Positions 23,731 through 30,890 of a stretch of DNA of 32,257 nt are shown here, piece by piece (position 1 is the stretch's first letter; every line of letters starts with the position of its first letter). The stretch spans positions 1-32,257 of the forward strand of contig JAFULN010000044.1 in NCBI GenBank assembly GCA_017473335.1, written 5' to 3'. Source of the stretch: Erysipelotrichaceae bacterium (GTDB lineage Bacteria > Bacillota_I > Bacilli_A > Erysipelotrichales > Erysipelotrichaceae). The position numbers and the translations under genes are program-made. The notes below the pieces were generated by a model. It was not told the origin of the DNA and ran no database searches. It saw nothing but the letters and a program-made list of their open reading frames with translations.

Positions 23731-24562
23731 CTATCTTGAAATAATGATATAAATATTTGGCGACACCATCTTGCTGATTAGACGGGCAGATGTCATCAGC
23801 GGCTTGTTTTACAGATTTCATGGCATTTTTCATAGCTACCCCAGTTCCTGCATAATTCAACATAGAAAGGTCATTTTCACCATCTCCGAAAGCTAATACT
23901 TCTTCTGCGGAAATATGGTGCATTTCACATATGAATTCTAATGCAGCTCCTTTTGAAATCTCTTTATGCTGACATTCCATCCAAATGGGACTAACATAAA
24001 CACAGCTGTAAAGATCAGAATTTAATTTCTTTTCAATCTTTTTTAGTGTTGAAGGTAGGCCACAGAAACAAATCTTTCCAGTTGATTTGAGTTGAATCTG
24101 ATTAAAGGGAATGAGTATTCTTTCTTGAAAGTTATCATTTTGTCTAAAAATCCATGAACATTTCTGAAGGTATGAGAATCCATAAGCAATCCACATGTTT
24201 TTTCTTGGTGCACTAATGATGTATCTATTCTTATCATAAATGACAGCACTTACCAGTGCATTATCAGCATGGTTCAATATTTCTTGAATATGATGCTGTT
24301 GAAGAGATGGCATTTCTATTACTTTATTTTGATGAAATATATGGATCATTTGCCCGTTCATTCCAATGTAGATGCCTTTTTTTTCTTTGAATTGAAGCGA
24401 ATGAAGAACTTCTTCAGCAGCTTCATAAGGGCGTCCTGAGCAAATCACAAGCTGAATATTGGCTTGATGAGCCATCTGAAGTACATGATGAGTGAGCTTT
24501 GAAATTTTTCCTTCATGATTCAGTAAAGTTCCATCTAAATCCATCGCAATGAGTTTTATCAT
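23720..24562 (-). CDS. Cof-type HAD-IIB family phosphatase
   Basis: A 280-residue cytoplasmic phosphatase of the Cof/YidA group, acting on sugar phosphates, FMN or similar small phosphorylated metabolites. HAD motifs are complete: DLDGTLL (nucleophile Asp8, acid Asp10), VICSGRP, a conserved Lys in the GAALEFICE region, and GDGENDLSML (226-235). The cap domain lies between about residues 85 and 200. The ATG at 24562 has GGAGG five bases upstream on its strand. Directly before that ribosome site is a hairpin with a T-run, so transcription from lepB may be attenuated. Precise substrate is unknown. Confidence 0.9.
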   Translation of the reverse strand: MIKLIAMDLDGTLLNHEGKISKLTHHVLQMAHQANIQLVICSGRPYEAAEEVLHSLQFKEKKGIYIGMNGQMIHIFHQNKVIEMPSLQQHHIQEILNHADNALVSAVIYDKNRYIISAPRKNMWIAYGFSYLQKCSWIFRQNDNFQERILIPFNQIQLKSTGKICFCGLPSTLKKIEKKLNSDLYSCVYVSPIWMECQHKEISKGAALEFICEMHHISAEEVLAFGDGENDLSMLNYAGTGVAMKNAMKSVKQAADDICPSNQQDGVAKYLYHYFKIVTN

Positions 24563-24571
24563 AAAGCCTCC

Positions 24572-24595
24572 AAAAAAATGACGGTATCCCGTCAT
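24572..24595 (-). terminator. Minus-strand hairpin with T-run between lepB and the HAD gene
   Basis: On the minus strand ATGACGG-GATA-CCGTCAT (24578-24595) is followed by six or seven T, and the GGAGG of the HAD gene begins right after (24567-24571). It overlaps the lepB stop codon and looks like an attenuating terminator. Confidence 0.7.
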
Positions 24596-25167
24596 TTTGA
24601 CATTTTAAATCGATAGACGACAATTCCTAGAATATCATCTTTTTGAATATTGCCTACTTCTGAATTTCTTGAATCCATTGTATCATCACGGTTATCAGAC
24701 AAGACGAAGTATTCGTTTTCATTTAATGTGATAGGCAGATAAGCTTCTCCCTGTGTAAGAATACCTTCTGATTTCCAGCTTTCACGAATGACTTCTCCAT
24801 TGATGAGGATTTTCTGATCTGTGGTAATCTGTACTGTATCACCAGGTACACCAATAACACGCTGCATGATCATTTCTTCCTGATTGGCACTGAAAACGAT
24901 AACAACATCTCCAAAACTGTAGTCAGTTTCTAAGCGATTGAAGATGACGAAATCTCCTTCAGAGAAGTTAGGTTGCATGGAGTCATGATGTACTTGCGAG
25001 ATGCCCAATAAAAACGCAAAGACAAGATAAACAAGAAGAGGAAGAATAGAAAGCTGAAGCACTACTTTAAAAAATCTGGATAGTCTAGCGCCAAAAGAAT
25101 TGTTCGCTTTACGAATTTCTTCTAAATGACGGTCAATTTCTTCCAATGTAATATTCTGATTATTCAT
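24592..25167 (-). CDS. lepB: Signal peptidase I family protein with Gln at the catalytic Lys position
   Basis: A 191-residue S26 family membrane protease with a cytoplasmic N-terminal helix (about 1-33), one membrane span (about 34-55) and an extracellular catalytic domain. The Ser motif is present as HHDSMQPNF (Ser63) and the later EYFVLSDNRDDTMDSR block (box E) is normal. Box D, which in active enzymes reads like KRVIGLPGD with the Lys general base, is MQRVIGVPGD here: Gln102 takes the Lys position. The nucleotides read CAG, so this is not a translation slip. The protein might be a poorly active paralogue, use another base, or have a non-protease role. It starts at 25167, overlapping the DivIVA-like stop by eight bases. 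Confidence 0.85.
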   Translation of the reverse strand: MNNQNITLEEIDRHLEEIRKANNSFGARLSRFFKVVLQLSILPLLVYLVFAFLLGISQVHHDSMQPNFSEGDFVIFNRLETDYSFGDVVIVFSANQEEMIMQRVIGVPGDTVQITTDQKILINGEVIRESWKSEGILTQGEAYLPITLNENEYFVLSDNRDDTMDSRNSEVGNIQKDDILGIVVYRFKMSK

Positions 25168-25771
25168 GGTAAGGATGATGTTCCTTTAAATCTTCTGGAA
25201 GATGTTCAACGATTTCTTTCAATGATGTATAAGTCATTGAAATGTGATTCTGGAAAGCTTCAAAATCTTCAGTTAAAGAAATCAGCAGTTTTTTCTTTGT
25301 CTGATATTCATGTTCAATATCTGCCAGACGCTGATTCTTTTCTTTAATGGCACCAGAAATAATAGCGTGTGATGTTGTGCGTGCTTCTTGAATCATCTGT
25401 TTGCATTGTGCCTGAGTGTCATTCAGCATCTTTGTTGTTGTGTTTCCTGCAGCGATTGCAGCTTTTTCAATTTCATTGCAGCGATCTTGTGCAGCTTTCA
25501 GCTGCATGCCTTTTTCAGTGCATTTGGAATTCAGCAGTTCATTGTATTCCATTAATCGAGTATTCTTATCTCTTAATGTCAGACAGCTCTGTTCCATCTG
25601 CAAAGCTTTTGCTTCTGCTTCCAGAAGTTTTTCCTGTAACTCATTTTTCTCGTCTTTCAATTCTTTCAGCTGGTCTTCATAATCTGCAACCAGCTCTCTT
25701 AAGCGCTGGTAGACTTCTTCTTTATCAAAACCGCCAAATCGTACTGTACTGAAATAATAATCCTGATTCAT
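25160..25771 (-). CDS. DivIVA-like coiled-coil protein
   Basis: A 203-residue cytoplasmic protein. Residues 1-35 (YYFSTVRFGGFDKEEVYQRL) fit the N-terminal membrane-binding segment of the DivIVA/GpsB group, and the rest is Lys/Glu/Gln-rich with long predicted coiled coils. DivIVA proteins mark negatively curved membrane at the division site and poles and recruit partners, so placement before a signal peptidase is compatible with a role at the envelope. The short FGGFDKEEVY motif replaces the more usual FRGYDxDEV. GGGGG lies upstream of the ATG at 25771. It is the first gene of the minus-strand operon, and an AT-rich region precedes it. Confidence 0.72.
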   Translation of the reverse strand: MNQDYYFSTVRFGGFDKEEVYQRLRELVADYEDQLKELKDEKNELQEKLLEAEAKALQMEQSCLTLRDKNTRLMEYNELLNSKCTEKGMQLKAAQDRCNEIEKAAIAAGNTTTKMLNDTQAQCKQMIQEARTTSHAIISGAIKEKNQRLADIEHEYQTKKKLLISLTEDFEAFQNHISMTYTSLKEIVEHLPEDLKEHHPYHE

Positions 25772-25914
25772 TTGAGTCCCCCTCACTTAATGCTTACTAA
25801 TTCATTTTATAATAAAAAGGTCGTGTTGAAAAGCTAGAGATTGACTAAAAAATGGATTTTATCGAAAATGAAAATAAATGTTCTATTAGGATTCTATCGC
25901 ATTGTGACAACTTG

Positions 25915-25923
25915 TGTTAAAAT
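25915..25923 (+). promoter_or_regulatory. Extended -10 promoter for the DUF1836 gene
   Basis: TGT plus TAAAAT (25918-25923) forms an extended -10 element, just upstream of the GTG start. A TTGTGA at 25902 is too close to be its -35. Confidence 0.4.
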
Positions 25924-25940
25924 AAAAACAGGTGATTTAT

Positions 25941-26483
25941 GTGAGTTATACTGATGAAATGAATGAATGGTGTTCCCAGCTGGAAAAGATTCATCTTCCA
26001 AGATGGAGTGAACTTCCTCAGCTGGATTTATATATGGATCAGGTAGTGACTTTGATTGAAAGATATCTAAGTTTGTTTTTTATTGATAAACAGGAAAAGA
26101 TGCTGACAAAGTCCATGGTGAACAATTATGTTAAGCTTCAGCTGATTCCTGCGCCTGTTAAGAAACAGTACAGTAAGCGTCATGTAGCTTTTTTGATTGC
26201 GATTACTGTTTTAAAGCAGGTCGTTACAATTCGTGAAGTAAAAGATGGTATCAACAATCTGGCAAGAGTACTAGGTGAGAAAAGAGCTTATAATTTCTTC
26301 TGTGAGGAAATGGAAGCGGCACTGCAAAGAGCGTGCCGTTATGCCAAAGGAGAAGCTCTGGTTGAACAAATGGAAGCTGTACGCAAAGAAGAACTGGCTT
26401 TAAAGATGGCTGCACGTGCAGTTGCAAGTAAAATTGTTGTGGAGAAGACAATACAGCTTCAAAGCAAAGAAACCCTGAAGTAA
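25941..26483 (+). CDS. DUF1836 family protein
   Basis: A 180-residue cytoplasmic protein. The N-terminal block WCSQLEKIHLPRWSELPQLDLYMDQVV (written here as family signature: LPRW-x-ELP-x-x-x-LYMDQV) is characteristic of DUF1836, and the C-terminal part is helical with MLTKSMVNNYVK and a Lys/Ala-rich tail. Some members carry helix-turn-helix-like segments, so a regulatory role is possible, but none is proven. The ATG-less start is a GTG: 25941 has AGGTG six bases upstream and fits the family's usual N terminus, while the GTG at 25932 overlaps the ribosome site. It is followed 13 bases later by the AAC(3) gene, so the two are an operon. Confidence 0.75.
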   Translation: MSYTDEMNEWCSQLEKIHLPRWSELPQLDLYMDQVVTLIERYLSLFFIDKQEKMLTKSMVNNYVKLQLIPAPVKKQYSKRHVAFLIAITVLKQVVTIREVKDGINNLARVLGEKRAYNFFCEEMEAALQRACRYAKGEALVEQMEAVRKEELALKMAARAVASKIVVEKTIQLQSKETLK

Positions 26484-26496
26484 AGGAGGAGAAATC

Positions 26497-27315
26497 ATGA
26501 TTCATAATGCCCTGAGCAAAAAAGAAATTGTTGAGATTTTGAAAAACAATGGTCTTGAAAGCGGCATGATTGTTGAAGTGCATTGTTCCTTGTCTTCACT
26601 GGGATATGTGATTGGTGGTGCACAGACACTCGTCGATGCATTGATGGAAGTTGTTGGCTATCATGGAACCATATTGATGGCCATGCAGTCTTCTCAAAAT
26701 ACAGAACCAACAACCTGGAAAAATCCGCCGGTTGAAAGTGAGCTGGCCGCAAAAATCAGAGAAAACATGCCAGCATTTCATCGCAAAGAAAGTGATGTTT
26801 TCAATATGGGAGCAGTGGCAGAAAACTTCCGAAGAAGAGAAGGGGTTGTGATTTCTTCACATCCTTCCTGTGCATTTGCAGCATGGGGGAAATATGCCAA
26901 GTTTTTATGCAATCATCAGAGTCTCCATTTTGCTCTTTCAGAAGAGTCTGCGACAGCTCGTCTTGTTGAACTGAAAGCATCTGTTCTTTTGATGGGTGTT
27001 GATTATGACTGCTGTACATGCATGCATTTGGCTGAATATCGCAGTGATGTTCGACCTATTATCATGCAGGGTGCTGCAGTTGAACAAAAAGGCGCAAGAA
27101 TCTGGAAACAATATTTAGATTTTGCGTTAGACTCTAGTGATTTTATTCCAATTGGACGTTTAATGGAAAAAAACAATCTAGTTCATTTATTTACTTTGGG
27201 AGATTCAACATGCCGACTGTTTGAGGCAGAAACTGCAGTCAATGTTGCAGAACGATACTTTAAACAAACGAACATTTCACGTTATTATCAGACAACAAAA
27301 CTGGAAGGCGAATAG
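26497..27315 (+). CDS. Aminoglycoside N(3)-acetyltransferase family protein
   Basis: A 272-residue protein of the antibiotic NAT fold, which acetylates aminoglycosides at N-3 or, in many chromosomal members, unknown amines. Visible: VEVHCSLSSLGYVIGGAQTLVDAL at the N terminus (typical of the family), the HPSCAFAAWGKYA block (His and Ser of the active site), and MGVDYDCCTCMHLAEYR (usual form G-x-x-x-x-x-C-T-x-x-H-x-x-E). Key residues seem kept. As a chromosomal gene with no mobile element next to it, resistance is possible but not shown. GGAGG lies upstream of the ATG. The stop codon sits in the loop of its terminator. Confidence 0.85.
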   Translation: MIHNALSKKEIVEILKNNGLESGMIVEVHCSLSSLGYVIGGAQTLVDALMEVVGYHGTILMAMQSSQNTEPTTWKNPPVESELAAKIRENMPAFHRKESDVFNMGAVAENFRRREGVVISSHPSCAFAAWGKYAKFLCNHQSLHFALSEESATARLVELKASVLLMGVDYDCCTCMHLAEYRSDVRPIIMQGAAVEQKGARIWKQYLDFALDSSDFIPIGRLMEKNNLVHLFTLGDSTCRLFEAETAVNVAERYFKQTNISRYYQTTKLEGE

Positions 27316-27326
27316 CCTTCCTTTTT
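27303..27326 (+). terminator. Intrinsic terminator of the DUF1836-AAC(3) operon
   Basis: Perfect 7-bp stem GGAAGGC / GCCTTCC followed by TTTTT. It contains the stop codon in its loop. Confidence 0.8.
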
Positions 27327-27380
27327 AGTGTTAAACCATTTTATACTATTTCTTTACTTTTATTAACATCTACTTTCGTA

Positions 27381-27386
27381 TATAAT
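27381..27386 (+). promoter_or_regulatory. -10 box of the tetR gene (leaderless start)
   Basis: Consensus TATAAT only six bases before the ATG at 27393, so transcription probably begins at or next to the start codon. A -35 is weak (TTTTAT region). Confidence 0.5.
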
Positions 27387-27392
27387 AAAACC

Positions 27393-27947
27393 ATGAATAA
27401 ACGAGAATTGATTATGGATGAAGCATTCAAGCTTTTCTTTGAAAAAGGATATTATGGGCTTGGATTACAGGAACTTTTAAAACGATGTGGTATTCCTAAA
27501 GGGAGTTTTTACCACTATTTTCCTGATGGAAAGAATCAGCTTTTGTGTGAAGTTGTAGAAAGAACCTACGAATTAATGAAAGAAGGCATTGTGGAACGTA
27601 TTTTAGTCAAAGATAATGCAGTAGATTCATTTGTGAATATGGTAGATTATCATGCTTCAACCATTGAGGGTAGAAAGTATCTTGCTTCTTTAATGATGAC
27701 AATGGTTTCTATTGAGTCGCTGCATCTTAATGAGAAAGCTCATCAAGTATGTCAGAATGTTTATCATAAATGGCAGAATTTATATTTTGATAAACTGGTG
27801 GAATATGGATATGATCAAAAGGAAGCTAGACAGAAAGCTCAGGCTTTGTTTGCGCTGATTCATGGATCTTTGATTTCTTCTTTTATTAAACAAAGTAATG
27901 AAGATTTATTGTTGATCCGAGAAGAAATAAAAAATATATTAAACTAA
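27393..27947 (+). CDS. TetR/AcrR family transcriptional regulator
   Basis: A 184-residue repressor-type protein: N-terminal helix-turn-helix (RELIMDEAFKLFFEKGYYGLG, then LLKRCGIPKGSFYHYF, about residues 4-45) and a C-terminal helical ligand domain (about 50-184). The C-terminal domain is not diagnostic of a ligand, though the GIPKGSFYHYFPDGK block is shared by regulators of the YxaF/LmrA type. There is no ribosome site before the ATG and the TATAAT lies only six bases away, so the mRNA is likely leaderless. The neighbouring reductase gene carries a TetR-like palindrome at its start site, making it the likely target. Confidence 0.88.
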   Translation: MNKRELIMDEAFKLFFEKGYYGLGLQELLKRCGIPKGSFYHYFPDGKNQLLCEVVERTYELMKEGIVERILVKDNAVDSFVNMVDYHASTIEGRKYLASLMMTMVSIESLHLNEKAHQVCQNVYHKWQNLYFDKLVEYGYDQKEARQKAQALFALIHGSLISSFIKQSNEDLLLIREEIKNILN

Positions 27948-27975
27948 ATACTCTTTACGAAGAGTATTTTATTTT
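27946..27975 (+). terminator. Intrinsic terminator of the tetR gene
   Basis: Perfect 10-bp stem AAATACTCTT / AAGAGTATTT with a TACG loop, followed by TATTTT. It begins in the stop codon. Confidence 0.75.
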
Positions 27976-27990
27976 GGACAGGTCTATAGA

Positions 27991-28019
27991 TTGACAGATG
28001 TGAATTGTTTCACTATACT
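27991..28019 (+). promoter_or_regulatory. Strong promoter of the flavin reductase gene
   Basis: Consensus TTGACA (27991-27996), exactly 17 bases, then TATACT (28014-28019). Start near 28026. Confidence 0.82.
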
Positions 28020-28024
28020 TATAG

Positions 28025-28039
28025 TAGACCGTTCGTCTA
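28025..28039 (+). promoter_or_regulatory. Probable TetR-family operator
   Basis: TAGACCGTTCGTCTA, with 5-base arms TAGAC / GTCTA, lies over the predicted start site. The sequence resembles TAGACC-type operators of TetR/AcrR regulators. A GGTCTA half-site in the opposite orientation sits at 27981-27986, upstream of the -35. A tetR gene ends 77 bases upstream. Confidence 0.6.
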
Positions 28040-28056
28040 GTGAGGAGGAAAGAAAG

Positions 28057-29847
28057 ATGAAACGATTAATCGCTGTTTTGTTATGTGGATTGATGTTGAT
28101 GACTGGCTGTACAACTGCACCAGTAGAACCTACACCAGATCCAGTAGCAAAAATGACTCCTGGTACTTATACTTCAGTGGGTACAGGTTTTAAGGGTGAC
28201 ATTAAAGTTGATGTTACTGTAACTGAAGATGCAATTACTGATATCACAGTTGTTGATGCACATGAAACATTTGGTATCGGTGAAGCGGCTATGCCTGTTA
28301 TGATCGAAGAAATGATCAAATATCAGACATATTCTGTTGATCTGGTTTCTGGTGCTACAGTGACTTCTGCAGGTTTCAGAACAGCTGTAAAGGATGCTCT
28401 GACTCAGGCTGGTGCTGATATGGATAAATTTGGTGCAAGTCCTGTTGTGGGTGAACTGAAGGCTGAAACAATTGATGCTGATATCGTAGTTGTTGGAGCT
28501 GGTGGTGCAGGTATGATGGCTGCTTACTATGCTGCAAAAGAAGGCTACAATGTAGTTATTATTGAAAAGACACCTTTAGTAGGTGGTGCTAGTGCAATGG
28601 CCGGCGGATCTATGCTGGGTACTGACAGTGATTGGCAGAATGAACTGGGCTATGAAGACTCAGTAGAAGCATTGAAAGAACGTCTGATGGCTCAGGGTCA
28701 TTATCAGAACCATGAACCTACAGTTGATCTGTACATGAGCTTCTTGGCTGAAAACTTCAACTGGATCGTATCTGAAGATGGCGGTGCAATGCCTTACAAC
28801 AAGACTGGTTCAGGAAATACATTCTCTATGGATGGAAGCGGTACTGGCGTTATGCAGACACTGAAAGAAAAGATGCTGAATGCTGGTGCAAAACTGTATC
28901 TGAGCACAAAGGCTGAAGAACTGATTGTGGATAATGGTACTGTTGTTGGTGTGAAGGCAACTGGTAAAGAAGCTAGCTACACTATCAATGCAAAGGCTGT
29001 TATTCTGGCAACAGGTGGTTATGGTCATAACCGTGACATCGTTCCTGAAGAATATCTGAAGCTGTTCCGTTATTCTGGACATTCTGGACATGATGGAGAT
29101 GCTTTGAAAATGATTGAAGCTGTTGATGGTGCTACTCGTAATATTCCTTGGGTTAACCGTGCTGTTCACAGTATGATTCTTCCAAGTGGTGCTCCTCAGT
29201 ATACAAACATGGGCTATGTTGTATTCAATAAGATGAGTGGTATCCTGATTAACCAGGATGGTGTTAGAATTGGTGCTGAAGTTGGTCATGACTGGGAACT
29301 TTTAGCTGCTATGGAACAGAACGAAAGACATTATCTGTTCATGGACCAGGAAAACTATGATGCATGGAATGAAGGTATGTCTAAGCGCGGTATCTTTAAT
29401 GCAGATGATCCAGCTAAGTGGACTGCTGACGACTATACAGGACAGCCATTCTATAAGGAGGGTGAAACTCTGGAAGAATTAGCAGCTAAGATTGATGTTC
29501 CTGCTGATGCACTTCAGGCTACAATTGACAAGTTCAATGCAACTGTTAATTCAGGAGCAACTGTAGATGAATATGGACGTCCATTGAACACTACAATTGC
29601 TGAAGAAGGTCCATACTATGCAATTGAAATGTCTGTACGTTATTCTACTTCATTGGGTGGTATCTGCATCAATGAAAACATGCAGGTTCTGAACACATCA
29701 GAACAGCCTGTTGCTGGTCTGTATGCTGCTGGTGAAGTTGTTGGCGGATGCCAGGGTGACCTGTATCTTCCAAGCTCTACATTCACTTGGGCTATGACAT
29801 CTGGCGTTCAGGTTGCTAAAGTTGTTACTGAAGCATTATCTGAATAA
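28057..29847 (+). CDS. Exported flavinylated FAD-dependent reductase (FMN-binding plus FrdA-like)
   Basis: A 596-residue lipoprotein. It has a lipobox MTGC (Cys18), an FMN-binding domain (about 35-115) with the SGATVTS flavinylation motif (98-104; Thr103 is the expected FMN attachment site for ApbE-type transferases), then a fumarate-reductase-like FAD domain with VVVGAGGAGMMAA (144-156). This architecture is that of extracellular reductases of gut bacteria that use organic acceptors for electron disposal. The three residues that bind and protonate fumarate in FccA-type enzymes appear replaced: the Arg position is His411 (AEVGHDWE), the His of HHTMGG is Thr531 (STSLGG), and the Arg of NRLGGN is Tyr570 (LYLPSS). 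A dicarboxylate is therefore unlikely as substrate. GAGGAGG precedes the ATG at 28057. No ApbE gene is in the window. It is probably repressed by the adjacent TetR. Confidence 0.87.
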   Translation: MKRLIAVLLCGLMLMTGCTTAPVEPTPDPVAKMTPGTYTSVGTGFKGDIKVDVTVTEDAITDITVVDAHETFGIGEAAMPVMIEEMIKYQTYSVDLVSGATVTSAGFRTAVKDALTQAGADMDKFGASPVVGELKAETIDADIVVVGAGGAGMMAAYYAAKEGYNVVIIEKTPLVGGASAMAGGSMLGTDSDWQNELGYEDSVEALKERLMAQGHYQNHEPTVDLYMSFLAENFNWIVSEDGGAMPYNKTGSGNTFSMDGSGTGVMQTLKEKMLNAGAKLYLSTKAEELIVDNGTVVGVKATGKEASYTINAKAVILATGGYGHNRDIVPEEYLKLFRYSGHSGHDGDALKMIEAVDGATRNIPWVNRAVHSMILPSGAPQYTNMGYVVFNKMSGILINQDGVRIGAEVGHDWELLAAMEQNERHYLFMDQENYDAWNEGMSKRGIFNADDPAKWTADDYTGQPFYKEGETLEELAAKIDVPADALQATIDKFNATVNSGATVDEYGRPLNTTIAEEGPYYAIEMSVRYSTSLGGICINENMQVLNTSEQPVAGLYAAGEVVGGCQGDLYLPSSTFTWAMTSGVQVAKVVTEALSE

Positions 29848-29878
29848 TTATTGATTAAATAGAAATATTTTTTCTCTT

Positions 29879-29917
29879 GGAGTCACCATGTTTCTTCCTC
29901 AAGGTGACTCCTTTTTT
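29879..29917 (+). terminator. Intrinsic terminator of the flavin reductase gene
   Basis: Perfect 9-bp stem GGAGTCACC / GGTGACTCC followed by TTTTTT. Confidence 0.85.
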
Positions 29918-29971
29918 GTGAATGTGACACTTTGGCTTATCTGCAACTATACAAAACATAGGTATACTTCA

Positions 29972-30042
29972 TCGGGATAGTGACTGGCTTAGATATTTAG
30001 GTATCTTTACGCTCCTTATGATTAGATAATGTACAATCCCGA
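29972..30042. other. Possible structured element in the intergenic region
   Basis: TCGGGAT (29972-29978) and ATCCCGA (30036-30042) can form a 7-bp closing stem around 57 bases that include a small AGATA / TATCT hairpin. The span is 71 bases, but no tRNA arms are seen. A GGTATACTT-like -10 lies just upstream (29961-29969) and a terminator about 100 bases downstream. No known riboswitch is recognised. The rest of 29918-30138 shows no gene. Confidence 0.3.
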
Positions 30043-30138
30043 AAAGTTCATATTCAAGCAAATACAAAAACAAGTCCTTTTCTTGATTTCTATTTGCGAA
30101 TCCTCTAATAACCAGAAGTGTTGCATCCCTCCAAAAAA

Positions 30139-30174
30139 GGCAAAGTTCTTCAAAAAGAATCTTTGCCTTTTTTT
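30139..30174. terminator. Bidirectional intrinsic terminator before msrC
   Basis: GGCAAAG-TTCTT / AAGAA-t-CTTTGCC stem (30139-30150 with 30155-30167) flanked by A-run and T-run, so it can stop transcription from both sides. On the minus strand it is the terminator of msrC. Confidence 0.75.
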
Positions 30175-30203
30175 CATATTTTTGGATGGAATTTTAGACT
30201 GTA

Positions 30204-30662
30204 TTAAAAAAGTTCACTGATGATTTCTGCAAGTGTTTCTAAAATGAGTGCATCTTGTGTGCCAAATGTTTCAAACTGATAAGAGTCAAGATCAATGACA
30301 CCATAACATTGATTATTTTTTGTGATATTGACAACGATTTCAGAGTTGGATCCACCATCGCAAGCAATATGTCCTGGAAATTCATGAACGTTTTTTACGA
30401 TTTGAGTTTGTCTTGTCTTTACGGCTGTACCGCAGACACCTTTTCCAATTGAAATACGTGTACAAGCTACTTTGCCTTGAAATGGACCTAAGACAAGTTC
30501 GTTTTCTTTTAATAGATAAAATCCCGCCCAGCTGCAGGCATCTCCATAAAATTCTTTGATAAGTGCACTAATGTTTGCCAAATTGGCAGTAAAATCAGTT
30601 TCTGATTCAATGAGGGCTTTAGCCTGTGCCCAAAACAGCTGCATATCTTCCTGTGTTTTCAT
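30204..30662 (-). CDS. msrC: Free methionine-(R)-sulfoxide reductase (GAF domain)
   Basis: Repairs free methionine-R-sulfoxide in the cytoplasm, with electrons from thioredoxin. The 152-residue protein is one GAF domain. The three Cys of the fRMsr family are present: VACTRI (Cys67), GVCGTA (Cys77) and IACDGGSNSE (Cys101). SWAGFYLL and GVIDLDS blocks are also characteristic. The ATG at 30662 has GGTGA six bases upstream, while the GTG at 30671 overlaps the ribosome site. It is monocistronic, with a bidirectional terminator beyond it. Confidence 0.92.
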   Translation of the reverse strand: MKTQEDMQLFWAQAKALIESETDFTANLANISALIKEFYGDACSWAGFYLLKENELVLGPFQGKVACTRISIGKGVCGTAVKTRQTQIVKNVHEFPGHIACDGGSNSEIVVNITKNNQCYGVIDLDSYQFETFGTQDALILETLAEIISELF

Positions 30663-30715
30663 TTTTATCACCGTTTTTATTGTATCATGATGAAATAAAA
30701 AATCATATGATTCTC

Positions 30716-30744
30716 TTGTGAAATGATAAAGCTGGAGTTATAAT
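30716..30744 (+). promoter_or_regulatory. Promoter of the TPP riboswitch-thiT transcript
   Basis: TTGTGA (30716-30721), 17 bases, then consensus TATAAT (30739-30744). Start near 30751. Confidence 0.7.
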
Positions 30745-30753
30745 AATTACGTC

Positions 30754-30830
30754 AAGACAGGGGTACTCGAAAGAGTTGAGAAATACCCTTATGACCTGAT
30801 CTAGTTAATACTAGCGTAGGGAGTCTAATC
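30754..30830 (+). promoter_or_regulatory. TPP riboswitch (THI element)
   Basis: The classic conserved blocks are present in order: GGGGTACTC, GAGTTGAGAAATACCC, and GACCTGATCTAGTTAATACTAGCGTAGGGA. The downstream gene is ThiT, so thiamine pyrophosphate is expected to repress it. Confidence 0.96.
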
Positions 30831-30862
30831 TTATTATACCGGTAAATAGGATTATTGTTCTT

Positions 30863-30890
30863 ACGCCTCGTGACTTGGAGGTGTTTTTTT
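30863..30890 (+). terminator. Riboswitch expression platform: terminator that also holds the ribosome site
   Basis: ACGCCTC (30863-30869) pairs with GAGGTGT (30878-30884), then T to 30890, immediately before the ATG at 30891. GGAGGTG, the thiT ribosome site, is the 3' arm. Confidence 0.75.

Noticed and set aside
25369..25752. Plus-strand frame of 127 residues opposite the DivIVA-like gene
   Set aside because: It is the antisense of a coiled-coil gene with regular codons; no ribosome site, and Leu/Ser/Cys-rich as expected for a shadow.
26497..27315. Acquired aminoglycoside resistance gene
   Set aside because: The gene belongs to the AAC(3) fold, but base composition matches its neighbours and no mobile element is attached. 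A chromosomal enzyme of unknown substrate is more likely.
28810..29289. Minus-strand frame of 159 residues opposite the flavin reductase
   Set aside because: A shadow of a well-supported gene, Thr/Ser/Asn-rich, with no ribosome site.
29972..30042. tRNA gene (71-base span closed by a 7-bp stem)
   Set aside because: No D, anticodon or T arm; the expected GGTTCGA-type T loop is missing.
30029..30220. Plus-strand frame of 63 residues downstream of the reductase
   Set aside because: It runs through a strong bidirectional terminator, has no ribosome site, and the peptide has no family features.
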